From Streptomyces sp. NRRL B-24484 (GTDB lineage: Bacteria; Actinomycetota; Actinomycetes; Streptomycetales; Streptomycetaceae): a stretch of 64,000 nt of DNA. The stretch lies in the NCBI RefSeq assembly GCF_000717715.1, contig NZ_JOAI01000006.1:1-64000 (forward strand), given 5' to 3'. A program made the translations under genes and the position numbers. This document shows, piece by piece, positions 53,058 to 62,329 of this stretch. The notes under the pieces were generated by a model that saw only the letters and a list, made by a program, of their open reading frames with translations, searched no databases and was not told where the DNA came from. Numbering within the stretch: position 1 is the stretch's first letter; the number at the start of each line of letters is the position of its first letter.

Positions 53058-53678
53058 GTGCCGCATGTCCTGGTCCTCAACGCGTCGTACGAACCACTCG
53101 GAGTGGTCTCCACCCGCCGCGCCCTCATCCTGGTCCTCAACCACAAGGCGGTCAGCCTGGAGGACTCCGGAACCACACTGCACAGCGCCACCACCACCGT
53201 GACGGCACCGTCCGTCGTCCGTCTGACCCGCTTCGTGCGGGTCCCCTTCCGCGGGCCCGTCCCGCTCACCCGCCGCGCACTGTTCGCCCGCGACCACGGG
53301 CGCTGCGTGTACTGCGGGGCCGCCGCGACCAGCGTCGACCACGTCATTCCGCGCAGCCGGGGCGGCCAGCACCGGTGGGACAACGTGGTGGCGGCCTGCC
53401 GCCGCTGCAACCACGTCAAGGCCGACCGCCACCTCACCGAACTGGGGTGGCGGATGAAGCGCGCCCCCGCGCCGCCCAGCGGCCTGGCCTGGCGCGTCAT
53501 CGGCACCGGCATCAAGGACCCCCGCTGGCGCCCCTACCTGGAGCCCTACGGCGGCCTCGACCAGTTCCGCGAGTACGAGCACCACGACCATATCGACCAC
53601 GCGGGTGCCCTGCCGGCTCCGGCCACGAGGACCCACCCGACCCGCCGCCGCGGAGAGCCGGAACCGCTCTCCGCCTGA
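53058..53678 (+). CDS. HNH endonuclease family protein
   Basis: The 206-aa product has an N-terminal VLVLNASYEPLGVVSTRRAL domain common to a family of small actinobacterial HNH proteins. The HNH motif proper follows: two Cys pairs (RCVYCG; ACRRCNH) around SVDHVIPRSRGGQ and WDNVVAACRRC. It can bind a structural zinc and one catalytic metal and should nick or cut DNA; in vivo role unknown. GTG start with AAGGAGG 7 bases upstream. The tail is His/Pro/Arg-rich. Confidence 0.9.
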   Translation: MPHVLVLNASYEPLGVVSTRRALILVLNHKAVSLEDSGTTLHSATTTVTAPSVVRLTRFVRVPFRGPVPLTRRALFARDHGRCVYCGAAATSVDHVIPRSRGGQHRWDNVVAACRRCNHVKADRHLTELGWRMKRAPAPPSGLAWRVIGTGIKDPRWRPYLEPYGGLDQFREYEHHDHIDHAGALPAPATRTHPTRRRGEPEPLSA

Positions 53679-53784
53679 CAGACAAGGGCCTGCCCGTCAC
53701 ACTTCGGTACGCCTCATGGGCCGCCGGCGCACCCCTCAGCGGGAGCGTCGGCGGCCCGCCGTCTGCATCCCTGGAGCCCGCACC

Positions 53785-54495
53785 GTGCCGCCCGAGAGCC
53801 GTCCCCGTACCACCGAGCCCGTCCCCTTCGAGCCCGTCCCGTTCGAGCACCCGTCCTTCGACGCCGTCTCGTTCGACGGCGACGACACCCTCTGGGACTT
53901 CGCCGCCGCGTTCGCGCCGGCCATCGCCCACGCCGCCGAGCTGCTCGGCGCGGAGCTCGGCGGGCCGCCGGTGGAGGTCGACTGGCTGCAGCGGATCCGC
54001 GAGGAGGTCGTCGCCGACCTGCCCGGCGCCACCCTGCCCGAGCTGCGCCGGGCCGCCTTCGCCGAGGCCGTCCGCCGCCGCTCCCCCGGCCGCCCGGAGC
54101 TCGCGGACCGGATGTTCCTGGCCTTCATGGCCGCCCGCGCCCGCTCCACCCGGCTCTTCCCCGAGGTCGCGGAGGTCGTCGCCGCGCTCGCCGCCCGGAT
54201 GCCGCTCGCGCTGACCACCAACGGCAACGCCGAACTCTCCTGGACGGGCCTCGACCCCTACTTCCGCGTGGTCGTCCGCGCCGTCGACTGCGGCCGCTCC
54301 AAGCCCGACCCGGCGATCTACCGGATCACCGCCGAGCGGCTCGGCGTCGAACCGGCCCGCATCCTGCACGTCGGCGACCACCCCGTCGAGGACGTCGAGG
54401 GGGCCCGCGCCGCCGGGTTCCAGGCGCGGCTGATCGACCGGACCGGCCGCACCCCCGGTGCCCTCACCTCACTGGCCGAGCTGCTCAGCCGGTGA
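53785..54495 (+). CDS. HAD family hydrolase
   Basis: The 236-aa product has HAD motif I as SFDGDDTLWDF (two Asp plus Thr), motif II Thr/Ser near ALTTNGNAEL, motif III Lys in GRSKPDPAIY and motif IV VGDHPVEDVEG. It is a C1-capped phosphatase of the YjjG/HAD-IA kind; the substrate is unknown. The GTG at 53785 has GGAG upstream; the frame extends further upstream without support. The first ~25 residues contain a duplicated EPVPFE unit ahead of motif I, probably a disordered tail. It lies 106 bases after the HNH gene. Confidence 0.87.
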   Translation: MPPESRPRTTEPVPFEPVPFEHPSFDAVSFDGDDTLWDFAAAFAPAIAHAAELLGAELGGPPVEVDWLQRIREEVVADLPGATLPELRRAAFAEAVRRRSPGRPELADRMFLAFMAARARSTRLFPEVAEVVAALAARMPLALTTNGNAELSWTGLDPYFRVVVRAVDCGRSKPDPAIYRITAERLGVEPARILHVGDHPVEDVEGARAAGFQARLIDRTGRTPGALTSLAELLSR

Positions 54496-57400
54496 CGGCG
54501 TACAGCTCGACGCCCCACAGCGAGTATCCGTACTTCGTCGCCCGGGTCACCCCCTGCACGCGCAGGAACCGGGTGCCCGGCGCGTCGAAGCGCACCGTCT
54601 CCACGCCGCCCTCGCCGTCGTCCACGGTGGCCACCGTCGTCCAGGTCACCCCGTCCGCCGAGGTCTGCACCTTGTAGGCGGCCGCGTGCGCGTCCTGCCA
54701 GTGCAGCACCGCCGAGCCCAGCCGGGCCGCCTGCGGCAGCTCCAGCTGCACCCACGCGCCGTCGGTCGCCGGCGAGGACCAGCGGGTCCGCGGGTCGCCG
54801 TCGTTGACGTTGGCGGCGGGGAAGGCCGACGTCTCGTCCGCGGAGGAGGTGGCGGTCGCGCCCCGCGCCAGGTCCGGCCCGCCGGCCGGCGGCACCACGT
54901 GCACCAGCAGGTCCTGCCGGACGGTCAGCGTGCCCGCGGTGAACGTCACCGGCAGCCGGTAGGTGCCCGAGGGCGTCCCGGCCGCCGCCACCACCTGCAG
55001 CGGCACCCCGACCCGGCCGCCGCGGGGCACGGCCACCGCGCTGCCCTGGGTGACGGTCAGCCCCTTGGCGACCGCCGGCACCTCCACCTTCAGCTCGCCG
55101 CTGGTGCCCTCCGGCCGGCCGGTCTCCAGCACCGCCTTCGTCACCTGCGGCACCGCCTGCCCGGTCACCACGTCCAGGCTGGAGTCCGACAGGCTGAGCC
55201 GCGCCGCCGGGGTGTCCGCGTACCAGGGCACGATCTGGTTGACCACCGGCGCCTGGAAGCCGGGCGCCCACACCAGCCGGATCGCGTCGGCCGGGCGGCC
55301 GCCCGCCGGCAGCTCGTTGTAGCCCGGCTTCAGCGTGCCGATCGCCGTCCAGAGACCGTCCGTGCCGCGCACCGCCACCGTCGCGACGGCCTGCACCGTC
55401 GGGTCGGTCAGCACGGTGACCCGGTCCAGCGGCCGGGCCGCGCCCAGCTCCACCGTCAGCGGCTCCGAGATCGAGGTCGGCGCCTCCGCGGCGCGGAACG
55501 CCGTGTCCGGGTCGCCGTCCAGCACCGCGTCCGGCGAGGAGCCCGGCGCGGCGGCCGGGCCGGTCACCACCGCGGGCGTGTCGTCGGGCGCCGCGACCGA
55601 GAACTCCCGGACGGCCACCGCGGTCTTCTGCGCCGTCCGCGCGCGCAGCCGCACCGCCTTCGCCACCGTGCCGGCCGGAGCCGTCACCGACACGCTCTTC
55701 TGGCCGTGCACCACCGCCAGCTGCTTCCAGCCACCGCTGCCCGTGGAGTACTCCAGCACCCCGTCGCGCAGGTAGTCGTCGGCCGCCGTCGCCGCGTCCG
55801 GGCCGTCGCCCCACGAGCCCATCAGCACGGTCACCCGGCCTAGCGGCCGGCCGTTGCCGAGGTCCAGGCCGACCGCGTCGCCGGCCTGCGGCGGGGACGC
55901 GCTCCAGTAGAAGGTGTCCGGGGCGCCGTCCGTCATCAGCGCCGGGCCGTGGTCGTTGGCGGTGCCGATCGTGGTGGTCGGGGTGCCCGCCCCGGCGTCC
56001 ACACCGGCCCAGGTGTCCGCGTCCTTCAGCGCCCGCTCCAGGAACGGGTCCAGCACTCCGGCGCCCAGCGTCACCGTGCCCTGCCCCAGCTGCTCGCGCA
56101 GCTGCCGCAGGTCGACCCGGGACTGCCAGGCCGCACTGCCGTCGCCGCCGCGCTGCGCGATCAGCATCGCGACCGCCGCCTGCCCGGCCCGCCCGTACGT
56201 GGCCAGCCGGACGAGCCACGGGCCCGCGTCCTGCGCCACCGCGTCGCCGGCGAGGGCCTGCGGCGCGCCCGCCATCGTCGCGAAGGCCGCCTGCAGCGGC
56301 GCGGCCGCCGCCTGCAGCGCCGCCCGGTCCGGGGTGCCGCCCGAGGACGGCTCCAGCGCCGCCCAGAAACGCTCCATCAGCGGCGCCAGGTAGCCCGACT
56401 CCTGCTTGTCCAGCGGCGAGGACGAGCTGTTCCCGGCCAGCGCCGAGAGCGCCGCCTCGGCCGCGCCGCCGCCGGACATGGCGTGGATCGCCTGCTTCAC
56501 CGAGTCCGCGGCCCGGTAGCCCTCGGGCTTCCAGCCGAAGTCCGCGGCGGTCGCCAGCGGCAGCCGGGAGGCCACCGGCTGCGCCATCGCCGCGGTCAGC
56601 AGCACCGCCGACCGGGTCGCCACCGCGGGGTCGCGGCTGGTGTAGCCGCCGAGGAACAGCCGGTCCGGCGTGGAGTCGTTGACCGGGTAGTTGTCCATGG
56701 TCACCAGCGGACGGTCGAAGAGCGCCGCCGTCTCGGCCAGCTGGTCGCCCGTCACCTTGGGCGCGATCACCGCGCCGCCGCTCCACGCCACCTGCACGCC
56801 CGCCGGCAGCGCCGCCGCCAGTGCCTTGCGGTACGGCGTCGCGCCCTGCTTCTGGTACTCCGTCGGCACCACCGACAGCGGCGCCAGCTCGGAGTGCGCG
56901 GCGATCAGCCGCTGCTGCACCTTCGCGGCCAGCTCCGCCTGCGCCTTCGCGGCCGCGGCGGGGCCGGTGCCGTACGTGCGGCGGTCGCCCGGGCAGTGCC
57001 ACTCGTCGTAGCTGACGTCCAGGAACTGCAGCTGGAACGCGCCGAAGCCGAGCCGGCGCAGCCCGTCCAGCTTGGCGACCAGCGCGTCCACGTCCTTGCC
57101 GGAGCTGTAGCAGAACGACTGGCCGGGGTCGATCGAGTAGCCGAGCACCACGTGGTTGGCCCGGGCCCGCTCGGCGAGCCGGCGCAGCGCGTCCTGCTGC
57201 GCCTGCGGGTAGGCCTCGCGCCAGCGGGAGGTCCGGTACGGGTCGGCGCCGGGTGCGTACAGGAAGAAGTTCTGCTTGGTGCGGCCGAGGAAGTCGATCT
57301 GCTCCAGGCGCTCCGCGGTGGTCCACGGGGTGCCGTAGAAGGACTCGGCGGTGCCGCGGACGGGCGCGCCCGTCGGCCAGTCGCGCAGGACGACCCCGGG

Positions 57401-58279
57401 GAAGCCCCGGCCGGCCTCGGCCGGGCCCTGGCCCTGGCCGTTCAGGATCGGCGCGAGCAGCTGCCGCAGGCTCTGCGCCGCGTAGAAGGTGCCGGTCGCG
57501 TCGGCGCCGGACAGCACCACCGCGCCGTACGTCCCGCCGCCCGCGGCGGGCAGCTGCCCGGCCGCCAGCACGTAGCCGCCGGCCGGCAGCCCGGTCACCG
57601 ACACGTCGGAGGCGGCCCGTCCGGCGGCCGCGGCCAGCCGGCGCAGGACCTGGTCGGCGTCGCCGCCCGCGCCCTCGCCGGGGCCGCCCACGTACACCAC
57701 CAGCGAGCCGGCGACGGGGGAGGCGCCGGGGTCGGCCTCGACGATGTCGGTGGCGCCCGCGGTGCCGAGCACCTGCCGGACGGCGGCCAGGGCCGGTCCG
57801 TCGGCGCGGTGCGGTGCGACCAGGGACACGGTGTCCGGCACCGAGACCGCGCCGCCCGCGGCCTGCAGCTGCTGCGGGCGCGGGTACACCTGCGGTTCGG
57901 TGATCGAGCCGAGCGGGGTGACCGGGGCGCTGGTCACGGGGCGGTCGCCGATCGACGGTGCGGCGAGGGCCGCCGGACCCGCCAGCAGACCGCCGACCAC
58001 GGCGGCCGCGGACAGCGTCGCGGCCAGCTGCAGGGCGCTGCGGCGCCGGCCGGCGGGCGAGCGCCGCTCGGCGCGGACGGACGCGAGCAGCGGCTCGGTC
58101 CCCTTGATGTCGGCGATGAAGCGGTCCGCGGCGCGGGGCGCCAGCTGGCGGGCCGTCCGGGCGGCCGTCCGGCGCGCCGTCAGCGCGGCCGGGTGGTTCA
58201 GGAGTTCGCGCAGCGCGGCGCTCTGGTCCAGCTGTTGCCTCAGCCGCCGCCCGGCGGCCACCGACACCCGTGCCTGCAC
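54485..58279 (-). CDS. Large membrane-anchored GH84-like beta-N-acetylglucosaminidase domain protein
   Basis: The 1264-aa product has an 80-residue basic helical N-terminus, then one hydrophobic helix (about 81-105, LQLAATLSAAAVVGGLLA). A GH84/GH20-type N-terminal domain (125-295), a TIM-barrel region with FGAFQLQFLDVSYDEWHC (around 412-429), several beta-sandwich modules, a NEW3-like strand set (TYRLPVTFTAGTL) and a C-terminal F5/8-type (discoidin) domain follow. GH84 enzymes cleave N-acetyl-beta-glucosamine using two adjacent Asp; here the first of the pair is Leu420 before Asp421. The GTG start has GGAGGAGG 5 bases upstream, so the N-terminal tail is real. Confidence 0.85.
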   Translation of the reverse strand: MQARVSVAAGRRLRQQLDQSAALRELLNHPAALTARRTAARTARQLAPRAADRFIADIKGTEPLLASVRAERRSPAGRRRSALQLAATLSAAAVVGGLLAGPAALAAPSIGDRPVTSAPVTPLGSITEPQVYPRPQQLQAAGGAVSVPDTVSLVAPHRADGPALAAVRQVLGTAGATDIVEADPGASPVAGSLVVYVGGPGEGAGGDADQVLRRLAAAAGRAASDVSVTGLPAGGYVLAAGQLPAAGGGTYGAVVLSGADATGTFYAAQSLRQLLAPILNGQGQGPAEAGRGFPGVVLRDWPTGAPVRGTAESFYGTPWTTAERLEQIDFLGRTKQNFFLYAPGADPYRTSRWREAYPQAQQDALRRLAERARANHVVLGYSIDPGQSFCYSSGKDVDALVAKLDGLRRLGFGAFQLQFLDVSYDEWHCPGDRRTYGTGPAAAAKAQAELAAKVQQRLIAAHSELAPLSVVPTEYQKQGATPYRKALAAALPAGVQVAWSGGAVIAPKVTGDQLAETAALFDRPLVTMDNYPVNDSTPDRLFLGGYTSRDPAVATRSAVLLTAAMAQPVASRLPLATAADFGWKPEGYRAADSVKQAIHAMSGGGAAEAALSALAGNSSSSPLDKQESGYLAPLMERFWAALEPSSGGTPDRAALQAAAAPLQAAFATMAGAPQALAGDAVAQDAGPWLVRLATYGRAGQAAVAMLIAQRGGDGSAAWQSRVDLRQLREQLGQGTVTLGAGVLDPFLERALKDADTWAGVDAGAGTPTTTIGTANDHGPALMTDGAPDTFYWSASPPQAGDAVGLDLGNGRPLGRVTVLMGSWGDGPDAATAADDYLRDGVLEYSTGSGGWKQLAVVHGQKSVSVTAPAGTVAKAVRLRARTAQKTAVAVREFSVAAPDDTPAVVTGPAAAPGSSPDAVLDGDPDTAFRAAEAPTSISEPLTVELGAARPLDRVTVLTDPTVQAVATVAVRGTDGLWTAIGTLKPGYNELPAGGRPADAIRLVWAPGFQAPVVNQIVPWYADTPAARLSLSDSSLDVVTGQAVPQVTKAVLETGRPEGTSGELKVEVPAVAKGLTVTQGSAVAVPRGGRVGVPLQVVAAAGTPSGTYRLPVTFTAGTLTVRQDLLVHVVPPAGGPDLARGATATSSADETSAFPAANVNDGDPRTRWSSPATDGAWVQLELPQAARLGSAVLHWQDAHAAAYKVQTSADGVTWTTVATVDDGEGGVETVRFDAPGTRFLRVQGVTRATKYGYSLWGVELYAVTG

Positions 58280-58566
58280 CGGACCTCCTCCGCGCCCCGG
58301 GACGGCCGGGCGACCGGGCCCGCCACCCGTGTCACCGCCGTACCCGCCTCAGCCCACCAGGTGACCGGCCGGGTGTCAACGCCGTTGGCTGGTATGCCCG
58401 ATTTGCGTACTTGCCGGCCCGTGACCGGGCCCGGCCCGGCGCGCGTCCGCCGATCCCGCGTCGGCGCGCCCCCTCGGCGCCGTGTCGGTCGGGGTCGCAC
58501 GGGGTGCGGGCGGGTAGGACTGTGCCTGTTCGCGTTCGGTGATGTCCCGACTCCAGGGAGCCGCGA

Positions 58567-60699
58567 GTGGCCGCATACCTTGACCGTGACCAGGCAGCCG
58601 GGGAGCAGGTCCCCGCCGAGGACGCACCGCCCCCGCCGCCGGACCTGGTGGCGCTGGCGCACGCGTACGGGGTGGACAGCACGTACAACCCGGGCGGCGG
58701 GACGGTCCCGGTCGGATCGGACACCCTGGTCGCGGTGCTGGCCGCGCTCGGGGTGGACGCCTCGACGCCGGAGGCCGTCCGGGCCGGACTGCACCGGCAC
58801 CGGGTGGAGACCGCGGCCCGGCTGCTGCCCCCGACGGTGGTGGTCCGTCAGGGCCGCCGCACCGCCCTGGACGTCCCCGCCGAGGCCGAGCTCGCCGTCG
58901 AACTGGAGGACGGCGGCCACTGGGACCTCCCGAAGGGCCACTCGCACTGGCTGCCCGCCGACCTGCCGCTCGGCCGGCACCGCCTCACCGCCAAGGCCGG
59001 CCCCCGCGAGGCCTCCGCCGCCCTGATCGTCGCCCCCGAACGGCTGGCCGCGCCGCCCGGCCGCAGCTGGGGCTTCCTCGCCCAGCTGTACTCGGTGCTC
59101 TCCGACCGCTCCTGGGGCATGGGCGACCTCGGCGACCTGGCCGACCTCGCGCAGTGGGCCGGCCACGCGCACGGCGCCGGCTTCCTGCAGATCAACCCGC
59201 TGCACGCGGGCATGCCGGGCGCCCCGTCCGACCCCTCCCCCTACCGCCCGTCCTCGCGCCGCTTCGCCGACCCGGTGCACCTGCGGATCGAGGCGGTGCC
59301 CGAGTACGCGTACGCGGACGCCGTCGTCCGTGACGCCGCCGAACGGGCCGGCCGGCTGCGCGCCGAGGTGCTCGACCACGACGGCCTGATCGACCGGGAC
59401 GCCGTCTGGGCGCTCAAGCGCGAGGCCCTGGAGGCGCTGTACGCGGTGCCCCGGACGGTCGGCCGCCGGGCCGCACTGGAGGCCTTCACCGCCCGCGAGG
59501 GCGAGTGGCTGGAGCGGTACGCCACCTGGTGCGCCCTCGCCGAGCAGCACGGCCCGAACTGGCACGCCTGGCCGAAGGGCCTGCGCCGCCCCGACGGCCC
59601 GCACCTCGCCGCCGCCCGCGCCGAGCTCGCCGACCGGATCGGCTTCCACCGCTGGCTGGCCTGGCTGGTCGACGAGCAGCTCGGCCGGGCCCAGCAGGCC
59701 GCCGAGGACGCCGGCATGGCGGTCGGTCTGATCCACGACCTCGCCGTCGGCGTGCACCCGGACGGCGCCGACGCCTGGGCCCTGCAGGACGTGCTCGCCC
59801 ACGGCATCTCGGTCGGCGCCCCGCCGGACGCCTTCAACGCGCACGGCCAGGACTGGGGGCTGCCGCCCTGGCGCCCCGACGCGCTCGCCGCCACCGGGTA
59901 CGGGCCCTTCGCCGAACTGCTGCGGGCCGCCGCCCGGCATGCGGGCGCCCTGCGGATCGACCACGTGATGGGCCTGTTCCGGCTCTGGTGGGTGCCGGCC
60001 GGCCACCCGCCCACCCGCGGCGCCTACATCCGCTACGACGCCGAGGCCATGCTCGGCGTGCTCGCCCTGGAGGCGCACCGGGCCGGCGCGTACGTCATCG
60101 GCGAGGACCTCGGCACGGTGGAGCCGGGCGTCCGCGAGGAGCTGGCCTCCCGGGGCGTCCTCGGCACCTCCGTCCTCTGGTTCGAGCGGGACTGGCGGGC
60201 CAAGGGCGAGATCCTCCCGCCGGAGCGCTGGCGGGCCGGCTGCCTGGCCACCCTCACCACCCACGACCTGCCGCCCACCGCGGCCCGGATCGGCGGCGAG
60301 CACGTGGAGCTGCGCCACCGGCTCGGCCTGCTCGCCCGCCCGCTCGGCGAGGAGCAGGACGCGGCCCGGACCGAACTCGCCGAGTGGGCCGCCGAACTCA
60401 CCGCCCGCGGCCTGCTCGCCGAGGGCGCCGAGCCGACGCCGGAGGCGCTGTACGCCTTCCTGCTGGCCACCCCGGCCGCCCTGGTCGGCGTCTGGCTGCC
60501 GGACGCGGTCGACGACCCGCGCCCGCAGAACCTGCCCGGCACCTGGGACCAGTACCCGAACTGGCGCCTCCCGGTGGCCGACCGGGAGGGCCGCCCGGTC
60601 ACCCTCGACGCCCTCGCCGGAGCCCCCTCCACCGCCCGCCTGGTGGCCGGCCCGGCGGCCCGGCTCGGAAGGCCCACCCCGCCGCGCGGCGCCGTGTGA
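58567..60699 (+). CDS. malQ: 4-alpha-glucanotransferase (amylomaltase, GH77)
   Basis: The 710-aa product moves alpha-1,4-glucan segments between maltooligosaccharides. An N-terminal domain (1-170) typical of actinobacterial MalQ precedes the GH77 barrel. Landmarks are SWGMGDLGDL, FLQINPLHAG, SPYRPSSRRF, the nucleophile region LRIDHVMGLFRLWW, the acid/base VIGEDLGTV and the third acidic residue in TTHDLPPTA. GTG start with AGGGAG 7 bases upstream. It stands alone, followed by a small membrane-protein gene 20 bases on, and is divergent from the GH84 gene. Confidence 0.94.
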   Translation: MAAYLDRDQAAGEQVPAEDAPPPPPDLVALAHAYGVDSTYNPGGGTVPVGSDTLVAVLAALGVDASTPEAVRAGLHRHRVETAARLLPPTVVVRQGRRTALDVPAEAELAVELEDGGHWDLPKGHSHWLPADLPLGRHRLTAKAGPREASAALIVAPERLAAPPGRSWGFLAQLYSVLSDRSWGMGDLGDLADLAQWAGHAHGAGFLQINPLHAGMPGAPSDPSPYRPSSRRFADPVHLRIEAVPEYAYADAVVRDAAERAGRLRAEVLDHDGLIDRDAVWALKREALEALYAVPRTVGRRAALEAFTAREGEWLERYATWCALAEQHGPNWHAWPKGLRRPDGPHLAAARAELADRIGFHRWLAWLVDEQLGRAQQAAEDAGMAVGLIHDLAVGVHPDGADAWALQDVLAHGISVGAPPDAFNAHGQDWGLPPWRPDALAATGYGPFAELLRAAARHAGALRIDHVMGLFRLWWVPAGHPPTRGAYIRYDAEAMLGVLALEAHRAGAYVIGEDLGTVEPGVREELASRGVLGTSVLWFERDWRAKGEILPPERWRAGCLATLTTHDLPPTAARIGGEHVELRHRLGLLARPLGEEQDAARTELAEWAAELTARGLLAEGAEPTPEALYAFLLATPAALVGVWLPDAVDDPRPQNLPGTWDQYPNWRLPVADREGRPVTLDALAGAPSTARLVAGPAARLGRPTPPRGAV

Positions 60700-60719
60700 G
60701 CGGCCGGTACGGTGACAAC

Positions 60720-60953
60720 GTGGACAAGAGGAACGCTATGCGCGCCGGTGCGGTCACCGCGGCGGCCACGCTGATGATGCTGATGACGTCGCCCGCGATG
60801 GCCCTGACCCGCGACGACGGTGACCAGCCGGGCTCCGGGATCAGCACCGCCGAGGTCGTCGGCATCTACGTGCTGCTGCCGATCGCGCTCTTCCTGCTGA
60901 TCGCCGGCCTGGTCTGCCTGCCCTCGCTGAAGAACAAGGGCAAGAAGAAGTAA
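60720..60953 (+). CDS. Small membrane protein, unknown function
   Basis: The 77-aa product has a signal-like first helix (AVTAAATLMMLMTSPAMAL), a short acidic stretch (TRDDGDQPGSG), a second helix (VVGIYVLLPIALFLLIAGLV) and a Lys-rich cytoplasmic end (KNKGKKK). Small proteins of this layout (signal peptide, Arg-Asp-Asp-Gly motif, one TM) recur in streptomycetes but have no assigned role. Start choice: GTG 60720 (VDKRNAM) keeps a basic n-region; ATG 60738 has the better ribosome site AAGAGGAA and would give 71 aa. Confidence 0.75.
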   Translation: MDKRNAMRAGAVTAAATLMMLMTSPAMALTRDDGDQPGSGISTAEVVGIYVLLPIALFLLIAGLVCLPSLKNKGKKK

Positions 60954-60964
60954 CACGTCCGTCC

Positions 60965-60997
60965 GAGCGCCGTCGGGGCCCCGCCCCGGCGGCGCTC
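60965..60997 (+). terminator. Terminator after malQ and small membrane-protein gene
   Basis: 15-bp inverted repeat with one wobble pair (60965-60979 with 60983-60997) and a ccc loop, 12 bases past the stop codon. Confidence 0.75.
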
Positions 60998-61046
60998 CGG
61001 CATGTCCGGGGGAGTTTCCGGGCCTGCGGCCGACACGCGGGGGCGG

Positions 61047-61826
61047 TCAGGAGGCGGCGGCCGGGTGCCAGTCGGCGGGGCCGGTGGCCGGGAGGTGGCG
61101 CCGCAGGCCGTCCGTCCAGCGCTTGGTGCCGTCGGGCAGCACGGCGAGCGCCTCGACGCCGGGCCGGCGGGCGGCCCAGGCGAGGGCACGGTCCGGTCCC
61201 ATGGCGAAGGCCGCGGTCGCCCAGGCGTCCGTCCGGGCGATGCCGGTCCCGGGGTCGCCGACCAGGGTGAGCGAGGCGAGGCCGGCGGCGGGGCGGCCGG
61301 TGTGCGGGTCGACGACGTGCGCGCCGCGTTCGGCGGTGCCGGAGGTGGCCACGGCCAGGCCGCGGCCGCCCAGGACGGCTGTCAGCCGGCCCGGCCGCAG
61401 CGGGTGCGCGACCCCGATCCGCCACGGCCCGCCCGCGGTCTGCACGTCCCCGCCGCCGCTGACGCAGTGCTCCCGGGAGCCGGAGGCGCGCAGCATCAGG
61501 GCGGCCTCCTCGACCGCCCAGCCCTTCACCCAGCCGCTCGGGTCGAGCCGCCCGCCGGGCCGTTCGGTGAACCAGCCGTCGGTCTCCGCCGCCACCTCCC
61601 GGCAGGCGGCGAGCACGGCCGGCACCTCCGGGTCGCAGGCGTCGAGGGCGAGTTCGCCGCGGTCGAGGCGGCTGATGTCGCTGTCGGCGCGGTACGGGGA
61701 GAAGACCGCGTCGATCCGGTGCAGTCGTTCGGCGATCCTGTCGAGCACCCCGGCGGTGTCCGGGCCGGGGTCGCGCACGGCGAAGGAGAAGACGGTGCCC
61801 ATCACCGGCTCGGCACGGCGCAGCAC
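61047..61826 (-). CDS. apbE: FAD:protein FMN transferase (ApbE)
   Basis: The 259-aa product covalently attaches FMN from FAD onto Thr/Ser of target proteins outside the cytoplasm or at the membrane face. Motifs: MGTVFSFAVRD at the start, FSPYRADSDISRL, LDPSGWVKGWAVE, HCVSGGGDVQ, ATSGTAERGAHVVDP and the metal-binding ARTDAWATA. It is at the downstream end of a three-gene set with an FMN-binding protein and a membrane reductase. No signal peptide is evident. GTG start with GAGGCGG just upstream, 7 bases from the FMN-binding gene. Confidence 0.92.
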   Translation of the reverse strand: MLRRAEPVMGTVFSFAVRDPGPDTAGVLDRIAERLHRIDAVFSPYRADSDISRLDRGELALDACDPEVPAVLAACREVAAETDGWFTERPGGRLDPSGWVKGWAVEEAALMLRASGSREHCVSGGGDVQTAGGPWRIGVAHPLRPGRLTAVLGGRGLAVATSGTAERGAHVVDPHTGRPAAGLASLTLVGDPGTGIARTDAWATAAFAMGPDRALAWAARRPGVEALAVLPDGTKRWTDGLRRHLPATGPADWHPAAAS

Positions 61827-61833
61827 GTCCGCC

Positions 61834-62304
61834 TCACCGCCCGGCCTTGTCGAGGGCGCTCTGCAGGGAGCGGGTGTAGCCGTCGCTGGTGAAGGTCGCG
61901 CCGCTGACCACGTCGATCTGTGCGCTCTGGGCGGCTATCGCCTCCTGGTTCAGCAGCGGCAGCGCATAGCTGTTGATCTCCTGGTCGCGGTGGTCGTTCG
62001 AGGGGTACTGGACCACGTCGATGGTGGTGATCCTGCTGCCGTCGAGGGTGACCTTGACCTGGACGGGTCCGTAGCGGGTGTTCGCGGCGTCCCCGGTGAC
62101 CGTCCTCGTCGAGCCCGTCGAGCCGGAGGTGCCCGACGAGCTGCCGGACGAGCTGCCGGAGGAGCCCGACGAGGTGTCGGTGGCGCCGCCCGTGCCGCCC
62201 GAGCTGATCACCGCGGCGGCCCCGGCCCCCTCGTGCGGTTTCAGGGAGAGCAGCAGCACGATTCCGGCCGCGGTGGCGGCGCTGCTGACGACGGCTCGGC
62301 GCAT
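61834..62304 (-). CDS. Extracytosolic FMN-binding domain protein, ApbE substrate
   Basis: The 156-aa product has an N-terminal membrane helix or signal (VVSSAATAAGIVLLLSL), a Ser/Gly-rich linker (about 33-65) and an FMN_bind domain (71-156). The flavinylation motif is SGATFTS with Thr137 as the likely FMN-carrying residue. It should hold a covalent FMN and pass electrons on the outer face of the membrane. It lies 25 bases after the reductase gene and 7 bases before apbE, so modification enzyme and target are co-expressed. ATG with AGGAGG. Confidence 0.92.
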   Translation of the reverse strand: MRRAVVSSAATAAGIVLLLSLKPHEGAGAAAVISSGGTGGATDTSSGSSGSSSGSSSGTSGSTGSTRTVTGDAANTRYGPVQVKVTLDGSRITTIDVVQYPSNDHRDQEINSYALPLLNQEAIAAQSAQIDVVSGATFTSDGYTRSLQSALDKAGR

Positions 62305-62329
62305 GGGGTCCTCCTGGGGGACGGGGGGA

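Noticed and set aside
54318..57326. 1,002-codon minus-strand frame overlapping the GH84-like gene
   Set aside because: Gly/Ala/Arg-rich shadow one frame off the real gene, with no recognisable domain.
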